Of a DNA stretch of 64,000 nt, positions 22,495-31,947 are shown piece after piece; position 1 is the first letter of the stretch; every line of letters begins with the position of its first letter. This DNA comes from Lepraria neglecta (lineage: Eukaryota > Ascomycota > Lecanoromycetes > Lecanorales > Stereocaulaceae). A program made the translations under genes and the position numbers. The DNA lies in assembly GCA_033220425.1 (NCBI GenBank), contig CM065653.1, positions 2,480,001-2,544,000 of the forward strand. Direction: 5' to 3'. The notes under the pieces are model-generated. The model searched no databases. It was not told the origin of the DNA and saw nothing but the letters and a program-made list of their open reading frames with translations.

Positions 22495-23697
22495 ATGGGC
22501 CGAAAACGAAAGCGAATAGCTGACGTATAACCTCATATACCCGGTACTGAGCATCCTACGCCTACCAAGGCTAAAATGCAGGGCGTAATAGAGTTCCTAG
22601 AGGCAAAAGGCCTACTCAAGAAAAATGCCAATACCCCGATCCCTACAGAGCTCCCTACAAAGCACGATATCTACGAGTATTTCAACGTTCCTGACCGCTC
22701 AGCGTCACGTATCCTCGGCGCCGAAAACCCTACCGAACAGGCCGCAGAGTCGTCTCGTCGGGGCTACTATCAGGGGATAGAGGAAAAACGCGGGCTTAAG
22801 GGCAAAATTGGCTGGCGGGAGCTGAAAAGAATGGAAGAAATCGTAAACGATGGGAATATTAGATATCGGGCCCTACTGTGGGCGGAGCTAGCCAAAAAAG
22901 CTGGCCTTACAGGGGATAAACAGGTCCATTTCTATACGGTTCGGAAGTTGATGCAGGATCAGGAGTACTATAAGTGTATCGCCTGTACAAAGAACTGGCT
23001 CTCCAGTAATATTCGAATAGAACGCCGGGTATTTGCTTGGGATAAGCAGACGTATAAGCTAGAGGACTGGAAACGGGTACGCTGGAGCGACGAGATATAT
23101 TTCGGCTTTGGCCCTGAGGGGAAGCTACGAATTATTCGACGTCCCGGCGAGCGGTTCTGTTGGGACTGTATTCAGGAACGGGGTAAGCCCCTAGAAGAAA
23201 AAGATAAGAAACGACTATACGCTTGGGCTGCTGTGGGCTGGAATTTCAAAACGCCCTTAATCTGGTATACGATACCGTTAAACCAGAACGGGAAGATGTC
23301 ATAAACCGCGTATATCGACAAGATCCTCGAGCTAATCGTTAAGCCCTGGCTCGAAAACGGGGGCGGCGAGTAGTTCGAATTAGAAGAGGATTGGGATTCA
23401 GGCCATGGCCCAGCGGATAATAATAATCAGGTACGGAGATGGAAGGCTAAACACGGGCTTGATTCATGGTTTAATGGCCCTAAATCCCCGGATCTCAGTG
23501 TGATTGAGACGTGCTTCCAGCCGTTAAAGCAGTTCCTTTCGAATAGTGGCCATTGGGATGAGGAAACGCTGCAAAAACGGGCTGAGGAGGGCTGGAATAA
23601 CCATGTTTCGCAGGATTTAATAAATAGATAGGTGCTTACAATGGAGGATCGGATATATGCTTGTTTAGACGGTGATGGGAGGATGACAGGCTATTAA
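22495..23697 (+). pseudogene. Tc1-like DDE transposase with four internal stops
   Basis: The frame from ATG 22495 (MGRKRKRIADV) to the TAA at 23695 is 400 codons and reads through as a DDE_3-type fungal Tc1-like transposase. The N-terminal DNA-binding region (QGVIEFLEAKG...DIYEYFNV) comes first. The triad blocks follow: RWSDEIYFGFG (first Asp), EEDWDSGHG (second Asp) and SPDLSVIET (third Asp). The C-terminus GDGRMTGY is family-typical. Internal stops are at 22528 (TAA), 23302 (TAA), 23371 (TAG) and 23629 (TAG). Several fall where relatives have Gln, so they fit C-to-T change of CAA or CAG. The copy cannot make a full transposase, though its ends look usable in trans. Confidence 0.9.
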
Positions 23698-23718
23698 ATA
23701 TAAATAAATGGTAGTAAT

Positions 23719-23782
23719 AGTACTGTTTTGGCTGGGGGCAAAAATCAGGCGCAGATCGGCCAATTTATTTTTACCCCGGGAG
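23719..23782 (-). repeat. Right terminal inverted repeat
   Basis: Mirror copy of the left repeat with no mismatch over 64 bp; ends TTTTTACCCCGGGAG and is followed directly by GGTGT. Confidence 0.95.
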
Positions 23783-23895
23783 GGTGTCTGGTTGAAGTTC
23801 ATGTTGCGGCAAGAGCTATCAAAAGCGGTCGAAAACCTCCAAAAGCTTGAAGCTTTTCCAACAACCATCGACGATGCTCTGAGCACCAATTGGGC

Positions 23896-25495
23896 ATGGC
23901 AAAGAATGCCGCCCCAGCAACAACAGATGCAGTGGGCCAGTATGGGCGCACCGGCCTATCGGGCCCTCTCCCACACTCGACAGCCAATGAGGGTGGATTT
24001 CTTGCCCAAGTGTCGGGCAATCCCTTCTTTACTGCTGTAAGCGGGACAGTTCCACCCCGTGTACATTGACAGATGTTGACTTTAATACTAGGGACTCGGT
24101 TTAGCTGGTTTTGGTGCAGCCCTCGCTGTCGCCCAGAAAGGTCTGCGCCATGGCGCCAGCCTCATCAAACGACGTCTACTCGTCGACATGGAAATAAATG
24201 TCAAAGATGAATCATTCCCATGGTTTCTCCACTGGATGACAGTACATCAGCGAGGTCAACTATCAAGATCTGCTGGACATGGTGCTCTCGAAGGTACAAG
24301 TACTCGCAAGCTTGGGTTCGTGGAGTCGCTCATGCAGCGCTTCACTCCACGAATGCATCACCTTTCCATAGACACCGAGAAGATCGAGCTTCCCAACGGC
24401 GCTGTACAAACGCAGTTCTACTTCATGCCCGGGCCTGGGAAGCACATCCTCCGCTACAAAAATGCCTTTCTCATGGTCAATCGCGCCCGCGAATCCAAAT
24501 CCCTGGACCGAATGACAGGCAAACCTTGGGAGACTGTGACCCTAACAACGCTTTATTCTCAACGCCACATCTTCGAAGACCTCTTCACGGAAGCTGAGCA
24601 ACTGGCGCAGCAGTCTACAGAAGGCAAGACGATCGTTTACGAAGCCCGGACAATATCTTGGGAGCAATTTGGTGAACCGCGCAGGAAAAGGCCCATAGAG
24701 TCAGTGATCCTGGACAAAGGGGTCAAAGAACGCATTGTGTCAGATGTCAAAGACTTTTTGGGAAGTGGGAAGTGGTACTACGACCGCGGCATACCATATC
24801 GGCGGGGATATCTACTACATGGACCTCCAGGCAGTGGCAAAAGCTCTTTCATACAGGCTCTAGCGGGCGAGCTGAACTACAATATTGCCACGCTGAACCT
24901 TAGCACGCGGGGTTTGACAGACGACAGACTCAATCACCTTCTTACCATTATTCCACGAAGGACGCTGGTACTCCTCGAAGATGCTGATGCAGCTTTTGGG
25001 AATCGGAGAACTCAGACTGATGCTGAAGGGTACCAAGGCGCCAATGTTACTTTTTCAGGCTTGCTCAATGCACTCGATGGGGTCGCTAGTGCTGAGGAAC
25101 GAGTTCTCTTCATGACCACAAACCATGTGGAGCGCCTTGACAGTGCTTTAGTGAGGCCAGGTAGGGTGGATATGATAGTACGGATAGGAGAAATTACACG
25201 ATGGCAGGCTGGCCATTTCTGGGATCGCTTCTACGGGGAGCTTGATCAAAAAGGAACTTTCCGAACACGGTTTCTCGAGCGGTTGGAGCAGCTCGGATTG
25301 ATTGAAGCGGAGGATAGGAGGATGACACATCCCGAGAGAAGTACAAGCGCGTCAGCTTTACAGGGCTTGTTCCTATACAATAAGGACGACATGGAGGGAG
25401 CTATAGCTATGGCACCAGGTCTGCTTCCGGAAAGCTTAATTGAAAGGGATGCGTCGGCCAACGACTCTGGGTCACCTCGCGCTTCGCATGGATGA
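23896..25495 (+). CDS. BCS1: Mitochondrial chaperone BCS1 (AAA ATPase)
   Basis: Two exons: 23896-24036 and 24092-25495, joined over a 55-bp intron inside GNPFFTA-GLGLAGFGA; 514 residues. The start is the first ATG after an in-frame TGA. The short N-terminus leads into a single membrane helix (GLGLAGFGAALAVAQKGL, about residues 48-65). The BCS1-specific region follows (EINVKDESFPWFLHWM, TQFYFMPGPGKH). The AAA core has Walker A GPPGSGKSS near residue 291, Walker B LVLLEDADAAF near 339, and TTNHVERLD...RPGRVD. BCS1 sits in the inner mitochondrial membrane and moves the folded Rieske protein so it can join complex III. The loop after MTVHQRG is somewhat unlike typical BCS1 but nothing essential is missing. 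A transposon now lies 113 bp upstream. Confidence 0.95.
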
Positions 25496-25711
25496 AACTC
25501 GAACAAATGTAAATAAAGAGATGAAATTCCAAACCTCAAATGGCATAAACAAAAGAGGGTTCCCCGACAAATACCTGAGCACTGGCAACAATGGGTACGT
25601 TTGGATCGCATTATGCCTTGGCTATAATTCGGACTCATGAACAACGCTGGTTCTGATTTGACACGATGCAGGCTTTTCGATTTGAGAGGACGGAACAAAA
25701 AAGAAATTGAC

Positions 25712-25852
25712 GCCTAGCTGTGGACTTGAACTACAATTTTCAGATTAATCAGTCCAGTAATTTTCTCGCGGCTCTGCACTGATCAGGCGTGAGCAACACG
25801 GTCCAGTCGACCCGAATGTTTACCTAATGTTCTACCATTGAATTATCTAGGC
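25712..25852 (-). tRNA. tRNA-like Pol III unit A with an anticodon-loop insertion
   Basis: On the minus strand the 141-bp unit starts GCCTAGATAATTCAATGG and ends GCTAGGCG. Acceptor arms pair over 6 of 7 positions. An A-box-like D arm and a B-box-like TΨC arm (TAGTTCAAGTCC) are present, and a T6 run follows within about 15 bp, as for a Pol III terminator. Anticodon-stem halves TTAGG and TCTGA can pair with GU pairs, but the loop holds about 77 nt in place of 7. No anticodon can be assigned with confidence. It could be an intron-bearing tRNA gene, a tRNA pseudogene or a SINE-like unit. Confidence 0.45.
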
Positions 25853-25946
25853 TATTATTCACTTAGGTTCCCTATTACTCTATATTGCCCTGGGGTATTC
25901 GATATGAGCAAAGCTCTAATGAAAAGACGAAGCAAAAAGAAATTGC

Positions 25947-26098
25947 GCCTAGATATGGACTCGAACCACAATTTTTAAAGCTGGCCAGTCCAGGAGACCC
26001 ACCGAGTGCAACTTATTAGCTGTCTGCGGATTTATTAGTCTAGGGAGCTACCCCGACCCGGGTGTTTGCTTGACGTTCTACCATTGAACTATCTGGGC
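25947..26098 (-). tRNA. tRNA-like Pol III unit B with an anticodon-loop insertion
   Basis: A 152-bp relative of unit A, 94 bp away and in the same orientation. The 5' end GCCCAGATAGTTCAATGG has a perfect 4-bp D stem (GTTC/GAAC) and an A box; the 3' part has the exact B box GGTTCGAGTCC. Acceptor stem 6 of 7, TΨC stem 5 bp, then T5 downstream. The D arm resembles tRNA-Gly. The anticodon stem TCAAG/CTTTA encloses about 88 nt. The inserts of A and B share only short words (CGGGTCG, CTGGACTG), while the tRNA-like ends are well kept. Confidence 0.5.
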
Positions 26099-26501
26099 TG
26101 TTGTTCACTTTATTGGCCAATTCCATCATATGATCAACTCAAAGGAGCCATTCACTACGAAGCTAGAACTTGCAAACTTGTACAGATGAAGAGTATGATG
26201 AAGATCCATTGCTTTCGTTTCTCCTGCCGCAAGCTACGTCGATTGAATCGTTCCCGGGAGGGTATGATAGAAATGTTTTGGATCGTGTTTTATTTGGTGC
26301 TCTATCCATCGCTGATAATTTTACAATCCTGCTCTAATGAACAATCTTCTATCTGACTCCTGAAAGTCATGGCTTTCTTTCCCAAAGACTTCCCGGATCA
26401 AGCATTTGCGCATCCTGACATCTCAAAGGGTGGTCTCAAAAGCACAGCCGCCTCACCGAGTCACCAAATGTGTATGCCACCCAACAATCTTGCGCCTTGC
26501 T
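26099..26501. other. Intergenic
   Basis: Between the tRNA-like units and the small broken frame. I see nothing definable. Confidence 0.4.
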
Positions 26502-26996
26502 TCAATCGTTGTTGACTTTCTTTGCGGTTTCTCGGTCATCCGCTCCAAACTTTGGGATGCTAGAACCTTCGCTAGTATGGCTCGGCGTATTGGCAGTGGT
26601 GCCGGTGGCGTTCTCGTCTATGGGAGGAGGCAGTAGGGGTAGGAATGTGAACTTGAAGGGAGCCCCTTTGTTTGCAGTACCCACATCCTCTTTTTGAGAA
26701 GTTGTCCTTGCTTGTGGATTCTCTGAAGCGCCGGCAGAGGTAGCGTTCGTGTTTCGTTGCTAGAAGAGAGAGTATGGCTGGCCTGGCATAAGCGGCAAGA
26801 AGCTCTGCGTCTGAGTGGGATTTTTTATGTCCTAAGAAGTATTAGCAACTTTTGAGCGGCTTGAGCGAAGCTTCCATGTCCCAAAAGGCCGGGCGTTTGC
26901 CTTCTTCAAGGCACGAACGGCGGGTGAATTATTTACTGAACGTGGCAACTCTTTCTCCGCGCCTGGCTGAGCGTTTTTCGCCGTTTTATCTGCCAT
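26502..26996 (-). pseudogene. Small unrecognised frame interrupted by two TAG codons
   Basis: A minus-strand frame from ATG 26996 (MADKTAKNAQPGAEKELP) to TGA at 26502-26504 would be 165 codons. It keeps a coherent, hydrophilic composition throughout, with blocks FLPLMPGQPYSLF and FKFTFLPLLPPP. It is broken only by TAG at 26832-26834 and TAG at 26760-26762, both placed where CAG (Gln) would fit. An intron ending at CTTCTTAG (26832) could remove the first, but I found no good donor, and the second would remain. I do not recognise the protein. Confidence 0.35.
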
Positions 26997-27791
26997 TTCT
27001 AATATTGTGATGCTGAATGGGCTATCTTCCAAGTGTTCTGGTGGAAAGCTAGGGTGGACAGGGGATGTGTCCATGAATGGTTTAAAGAGTTTGACAATCA
27101 CCCAAATTCAGGAAACTTGAGGGCTACGGAATGGATAGAGGAAGAAGCTTGACGAGAACAAACCCCGTGATATGGAAAGACCGAAAAATGTATTGGAAAC
27201 AATCAACACTATGAAGCAAGTGCTGATACCTAATATCAAGAACCACTAAAAGGGGCATATTTCTAAGACCAATTTACGACAGTTGGTGATGTCTTCAGTT
27301 ATTTGGTCCATTCGGCATTGGAGACGCGATACCTATGTGAGGTTCCTCTGGCTTTTTGAGCCTCATGGTCGTCAATTTGTTCAAGAACTGTACAAATTTC
27401 AGGAGTGTCTACTCAAGCGTAGCATAAAGTTCCAATGTCTCTGCTCGAGTTGAGCAGAACGTCTAGACATTCCTGCTCAAGAGAAGTAGGAGCTTGAGGT
27501 TCTTTCGCTCAAGTCGAGCAGAATGCAGAGAATTTCATACTTCTAAAAGCTGGATTTTATAGCGTAACGTACTGGTGAGAGATTGAGAATTGCAAGGACG
27601 ATTAGGGCTATTGGTCCCCATTTGGACTAGTTGGTAGTGAAAGTGAAAGCAAGATGACGTCTAGTGGGGTTCTAGAATCAAGGTCAAATAATCGCCTCTT
27701 TTTCGGTGACGCGCATTGCTTTCTTTGTTTGCACCCTTTTTCCCCTACAATCTTCATCCCTTGGAATCTCGCTCTTTACACTACAGCCAAT
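26997..27791. other. Promoter region with repeated GCTC(A/G)AG inverted sites
   Basis: Upstream of the membrane-protein gene at 27792. It carries two related palindrome-like sites (27441-27459 and 27505-27522) plus further GCTCAAG and GAGCTTGAG words between 27,410 and 27,525. Confidence 0.4.
27441..27522. promoter_or_regulatory. Pair of GCTCRAGTYGAGCAGAA-type inverted motifs
   Basis: Copies CTGCTCGAGTTGAGCAGAA and CGCTCAAGTCGAGCAGAA, about 63 bp apart and some 270-350 bp upstream of a start codon. Each is an imperfect palindrome around GAG. They could be binding sites for a dimeric regulator; this is inference only. Confidence 0.25.
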
Positions 27792-29466
27792 ATGATGGAA
27801 TACCTTACCCACAGGCGACCCAAGTCGAAGTCCCCTATACGAACCTCAGAAGAAGTCGAGGCTCCTGTCCTCAATGAAGAAGATGAAGCCTTCCTTGCGC
27901 GTATCGAGTCCGAGGGAACACCACCTGCACTACCCGAACGCCATGCTCCTCGTCTCCCTCAGCGTCCTCAAGACCTACCAGAAGTAGGTGATACCATAGG
28001 CAACAATGCCCAGCTTGCTCTCTTGGATGGCTCACAAAACATTCCATTGCCCGATGCTCCCGACACTCCAGAAGGCGTACTCACCACCGCTGAACCCGAC
28101 GATATTGATCAAGGGAAAGACAAAGGCAAGCAGAAGGAAGTCAAGAAGTCAAAATGGAGCTTTCTGCGGAGAGATAGTCGAGACACCAAGCGCAAGAACA
28201 AAGAACGAACAGCAACAGACCTTATGAGCGCCGCTGAAGGCCTCAAAGCAGCGGATGCCCACCCGAATGAGGATGGCACTGTTTCTGATCCTGAAGCGAA
28301 GGAAGAAGAGGAAGAGATGGCTGCTGTCCTTGAGAACCTGAACCTGGCAGCCGTCAACAATCGAGTCTTCTCAATTTCAAAAGAGTCTCAAGAGCTTATG
28401 CGCAAGTCCGTCTATGCCATCATCTCACGCCAAGTATGTTGCATGAGACTAATACGTTAAACAGATTCACACTCGTCCTCAAAGACCTAGTGAACGGTGT
28501 CCCTACAGCCTACGGTGACCTTGAATCCCTCCTTACGAACTCGGAAGACCAAATCCAACGCTCATACACCCATCTTCCTCCCTGGCTCCAGAAACTCGTC
28601 GAACAGCTTCCCTCAAAGATGACGAAATCGATTGGCCCAGAGATGCTTGCTGCCGCCGCTGAGAAACACGGCATGAACTCGAAGTATGCCAATATGGCTG
28701 GCAGCGCAGCTTCGAAAGCAGGCTTGAGCTTCAAGGTGCCAAGTCTTAAGGACCTAGTCACCAATCCCGGTGCTGTAGTCGGCATGCTGAAGACTATCAT
28801 GAATTTCCTCAAGCTTCGATTCCCAGCATTCCTAGGAATGAATGTGCTCTACTCCCTGGCTTTGTTCAGTAAGTGCTCCCCTGATTTCAAACCTGACTCA
28901 TTTCGTTTGTCCGCTTCCTCTGCATCTCCATGGCTGACCTGGGTATAAAGTCCTGCTCTTTGTCTTCTGGTATTGTCACAAGCGCGGCAGAGAAGTCCGC
29001 CTCGAGAAGGAGCGCCTTCTCACTGAACAAGAAATCGCCGCCCTGGAAGACGACCCTCCCATGACATCCTCCAATGCTCCACCACTGACGACCGCTCCTC
29101 CTGGCGCATCCATGAGGGAGGTTGAGGCTGGAAGATTAGAAGCCGAAGCCATAGAGCAGCGGCAGCAGCGGGGTCGGGCACAGTATGCCGAAGGCGGCTC
29201 GTTAGCACAAGACTTGAGGGAGAAAGAAGGGAAAAAGGGGGCTGGTGAGCCAAGGTCGAGTTAGGCAGTGCACACAATGCGGCTGATTGAATGCAGAAGT
29301 CGACATAAGGGAAGTGAGTATCGATGAGCCACAGAGCGAGAGTTCGGTACGGCAGGAAATGAGACAAATTCAGGAATGGAAACGGCAGAAGCGGATAGAC
29401 GATAAGTGGCGAGGGCAACCTAGTAAGGCGCCACTGGACAGTCAGGAAAGCTGTACAGTCCTGTGA
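27792..29466 (+). CDS. Conserved fungal one-helix membrane protein ('ring-like' family)
   Basis: Four exons: 27792-28405, 28465-28868, 28951-29244 and 29297-29466, with introns of 59, 82 and 52 bp; 493 residues in perfect phase. The start is ATG 27792 (MMEYLTHRRPK); an upstream in-frame ATG at 27654 is less likely. The first half is acidic and disordered with a basic stretch (KKSKWSFLRRDSRDTKRKNK). The conserved core follows (ELMRKFTLVLKDLVNGVP, WLQKLVEQLPSKMT, KAGLSFKVPSLKDLV). A membrane helix spans about FLGMNVLYSLALFILLFVFW, and then comes a charged coiled tail. Reading straight through exon 3 gives a stop at 29262. The 52-bp intron with donor GTGAGC and branch CTGAT removes it and adds 57 codons of similar composition. 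I know the family only as a conserved fungal hypothetical, so I give no function. Confidence 0.8.
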
Positions 29467-31947
29467 GACCGGGGATTGTGTTCAGACTGCTCCATGATTA
29501 CGAATGTACGATGGGACGAGTATGAATGACGCGACTCTCAATGTGAGAATCAAATTCGGTATAACTTCAGCGAGCGAGTGGACTATTCGGTTTCTTTTCC
29601 TCTTGCCTGCTGGATTTTATTCACAATATACCAAATTTATAATCACCGTTCATCTCATCGCGACTTATATACTCTGACTGCCCTTGCTTTGAGCCCCTTT
29701 ATACCAGGCATCCCATCGAGAGTAAGTACTGTGACATTCCTTTAATTCTCGTTTCCTCGGCATAAGCTTATCACTTGCCGTCTCCACATATATTCAATGT
29801 ATAAAGCAGCCGCAAGAGGTTATGCTTTAACTTGACAAAGTGAAAGTAGTATTGAAGACTCTCGGTACCATTTTCTGGTACCTTGCCATCCTGTATTCTA
29901 AAATGTACATCTCCTCATTATTCTGGGCAAAAACTTGAACAATCCTGACAACAACGAGGACTGTTACTAATCAATGTTCGTGTTCTGGACGCGCTAGGAG
30001 CGTGAAACCGAACCATGTTCTTTTCGCTGAAGCGAGGTGTAGCACCAACACTCCCTGGTGAAAAACAACAAGCTCAAGGACTCGGATCGATGCTTGAAAC
30101 TGAACCATGTATTCAGTTGGTTGAAGCAGGTTGTAGCACCAGAAATCCCTGGCGAAGTCCAGTGACATTTTGAGTCGGTCATTGAACTTGACATGAGTAT
30201 CTACGGAGCTAAACGACAATGGTCCAGACAATCCGGGAGGTCCTAGGAAAGAATGGCCGTCGACAATTTATTGGTGCCTAGAGAGGACGAAAGCTTCATC
30301 ACGCTGGGGGAGTATTTACTTACCCCGTGACTGGAGTATGAGGACCTAGAAAAGCTAAGGTTGCTAGCTGGAGTGACCTAAATGGTCATGGTAAAACCGT
30401 AGACCGCGTATTACGCCTCCTCCACGAGAATTATTAAGGATGCTAAGACATAGAAATGCTGCTCTGCTATCTCCTTGAAGAAGGAGAAGCAACGAAGTCT
30501 TCGGTCTATTAAGAGTCGAGACAAATTCACCGGTGATCACATTACTCGTGGTCTTGCCGTGGTGGAGAATTATTCGAGTTGTGAACAGTCACAAATCCAT
30601 CTAGCGAGTGGCAAGCGCAAGAAGCGCACTGCTATGAGTGAAGGATGAGACATGGGAGGTATTTCTCTCGGAAAAGCACGGTCTCCGCCCATCTTCATTT
30701 CGCATGTCTGTACACTTCCCGTACAGCGCGGGATATGACATGTGGTGGGAGTCTTCTGCATCCCAGAAAACATCCATATACGAGACTTGATGGAGGCAGC
30801 GCTGAGACCAGCACGTGGACAAGGCAGTGAGTGCTGAAGGCTAGAGGAATGTGATGGGGTGCCTCGTACGCTTAATTAATCTCGCACTCCTTTATCCCAC
30901 AGGATGTCAAGTGAAGGAGGAGGATAGTGCGGCGGGGGTTTGGATCCCTGGCCACAGACAGCGGAGATGTCTCGCTAGCATTACCTAGTATTACTGTCTC
31001 CTGAGTTTCAGGCGACCGGCAAAGCGAAGCCAATCGGGCTAGAGGGCAGTCTGGCGGTCTCAGAATTGAAATTGGTGCTCTTTCGAGTTGCAAAGCGCTT
31101 TGTGACTCTTTGTGGGTCTATGTTAAGGTCGAATGATCGAATCAAAGCAGGTCCTTATTCTTGCCTGTATTGACGAGAAGGAGTAATATAACCTTGGCAT
31201 TGTACCTGTCATTCCGAGGTGGGCGTATGCTAATATTAGCTACCGCGGGTCGCGGGCGCTTCCTTTCGGGTCATTCGGGGCCAGCGAAATTGCAGTCATC
31301 CTGCCCCACACACCACAACGACCATACACGGTCAGAAAGGAACCCAAAAGGACAAAGTGAAACAGGGGAGTTCCGACTATACCAGCTCTAGCGTCTCGCC
31401 CACTCTGTCTGCAACGGTTCCTACGGGCTTTAGCAACTGTGGAGAACGCCCTGTACCTGCATGACTGGTGCTCTAGCCCGACTGCACCCCTGTCACTTGC
31501 TTGCGCTGTATCAAAAATCTTCAAGGCTCAAATGGCTCAGCGTTTCATGACGCCGCTTGGTGAAGCTCCTTGTCGTTTTCCTTCGCATCTTTTCATCGAT
31601 TTGTTCAGCTAAGCTTTGTGAGACGGCACCAGGGGAAATTGAATGTGATCTGTTCATTGGGTGTAACAACGAGCTCCTTGTACCGAAACCACAATGGCCC
31701 CTCCAACCGCTCCATATGCCCAATTTGTGGCACTGCTATATCATTCCCCCATCCCGCCCAAGCATTTCTCTCCTCTTGAATTATCAGGTTTGCTCGTTGT
31801 TGTCTCCCTCTTTTTTTGCATCAGTAGTCAGGTCACTCGCTTCCTTGACTGTTGTTCATTCGTTTCCTACTTTACAACTTAATTCAACCACTCACTTGCT
31901 AGGCAAAGTACTACACTATATTCTACTTTACAGTTAATACCGTCACC
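29467..31947. other. Long intergenic region
   Basis: About 2.5 kb with no convincing gene. It holds a diverged direct repeat near 30,004-30,157. The last 400 bp are rich in pyrimidine tracts and probably form the promoter and leader of the following cell-wall gene. Confidence 0.45.
30004..30157 (+). repeat. Diverged direct repeat, 92-bp offset
   Basis: Units at 30004-30065 and 30096-30157 share GAAACYGAACCATGT, then TGAAGC, GTGTAGCACCA or TTGTAGCACCA, and TCCCTGG. No clear coding sense is seen on either strand. Confidence 0.6.

Larger units (their letters stand above)
22388..23782 (+). mobile_element. Tc1/mariner-type DNA transposon with 64-bp perfect TIRs
   Basis: A 1395-bp element bounded by perfect 64-bp terminal inverted repeats (22388-22451 and 23719-23782). 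The direct 5-bp word GGTGT abuts both ends (22383-22387 and 23783-23787). It carries one transposase gene in the plus direction. Outside the gene and repeats there are only short leaders. The insertion lies between the start codons of the NAPE-PLD-like gene and BCS1, leaving only 113 bp before the BCS1 ATG. Perfect repeats suggest recent mobility. Confidence 0.93.
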
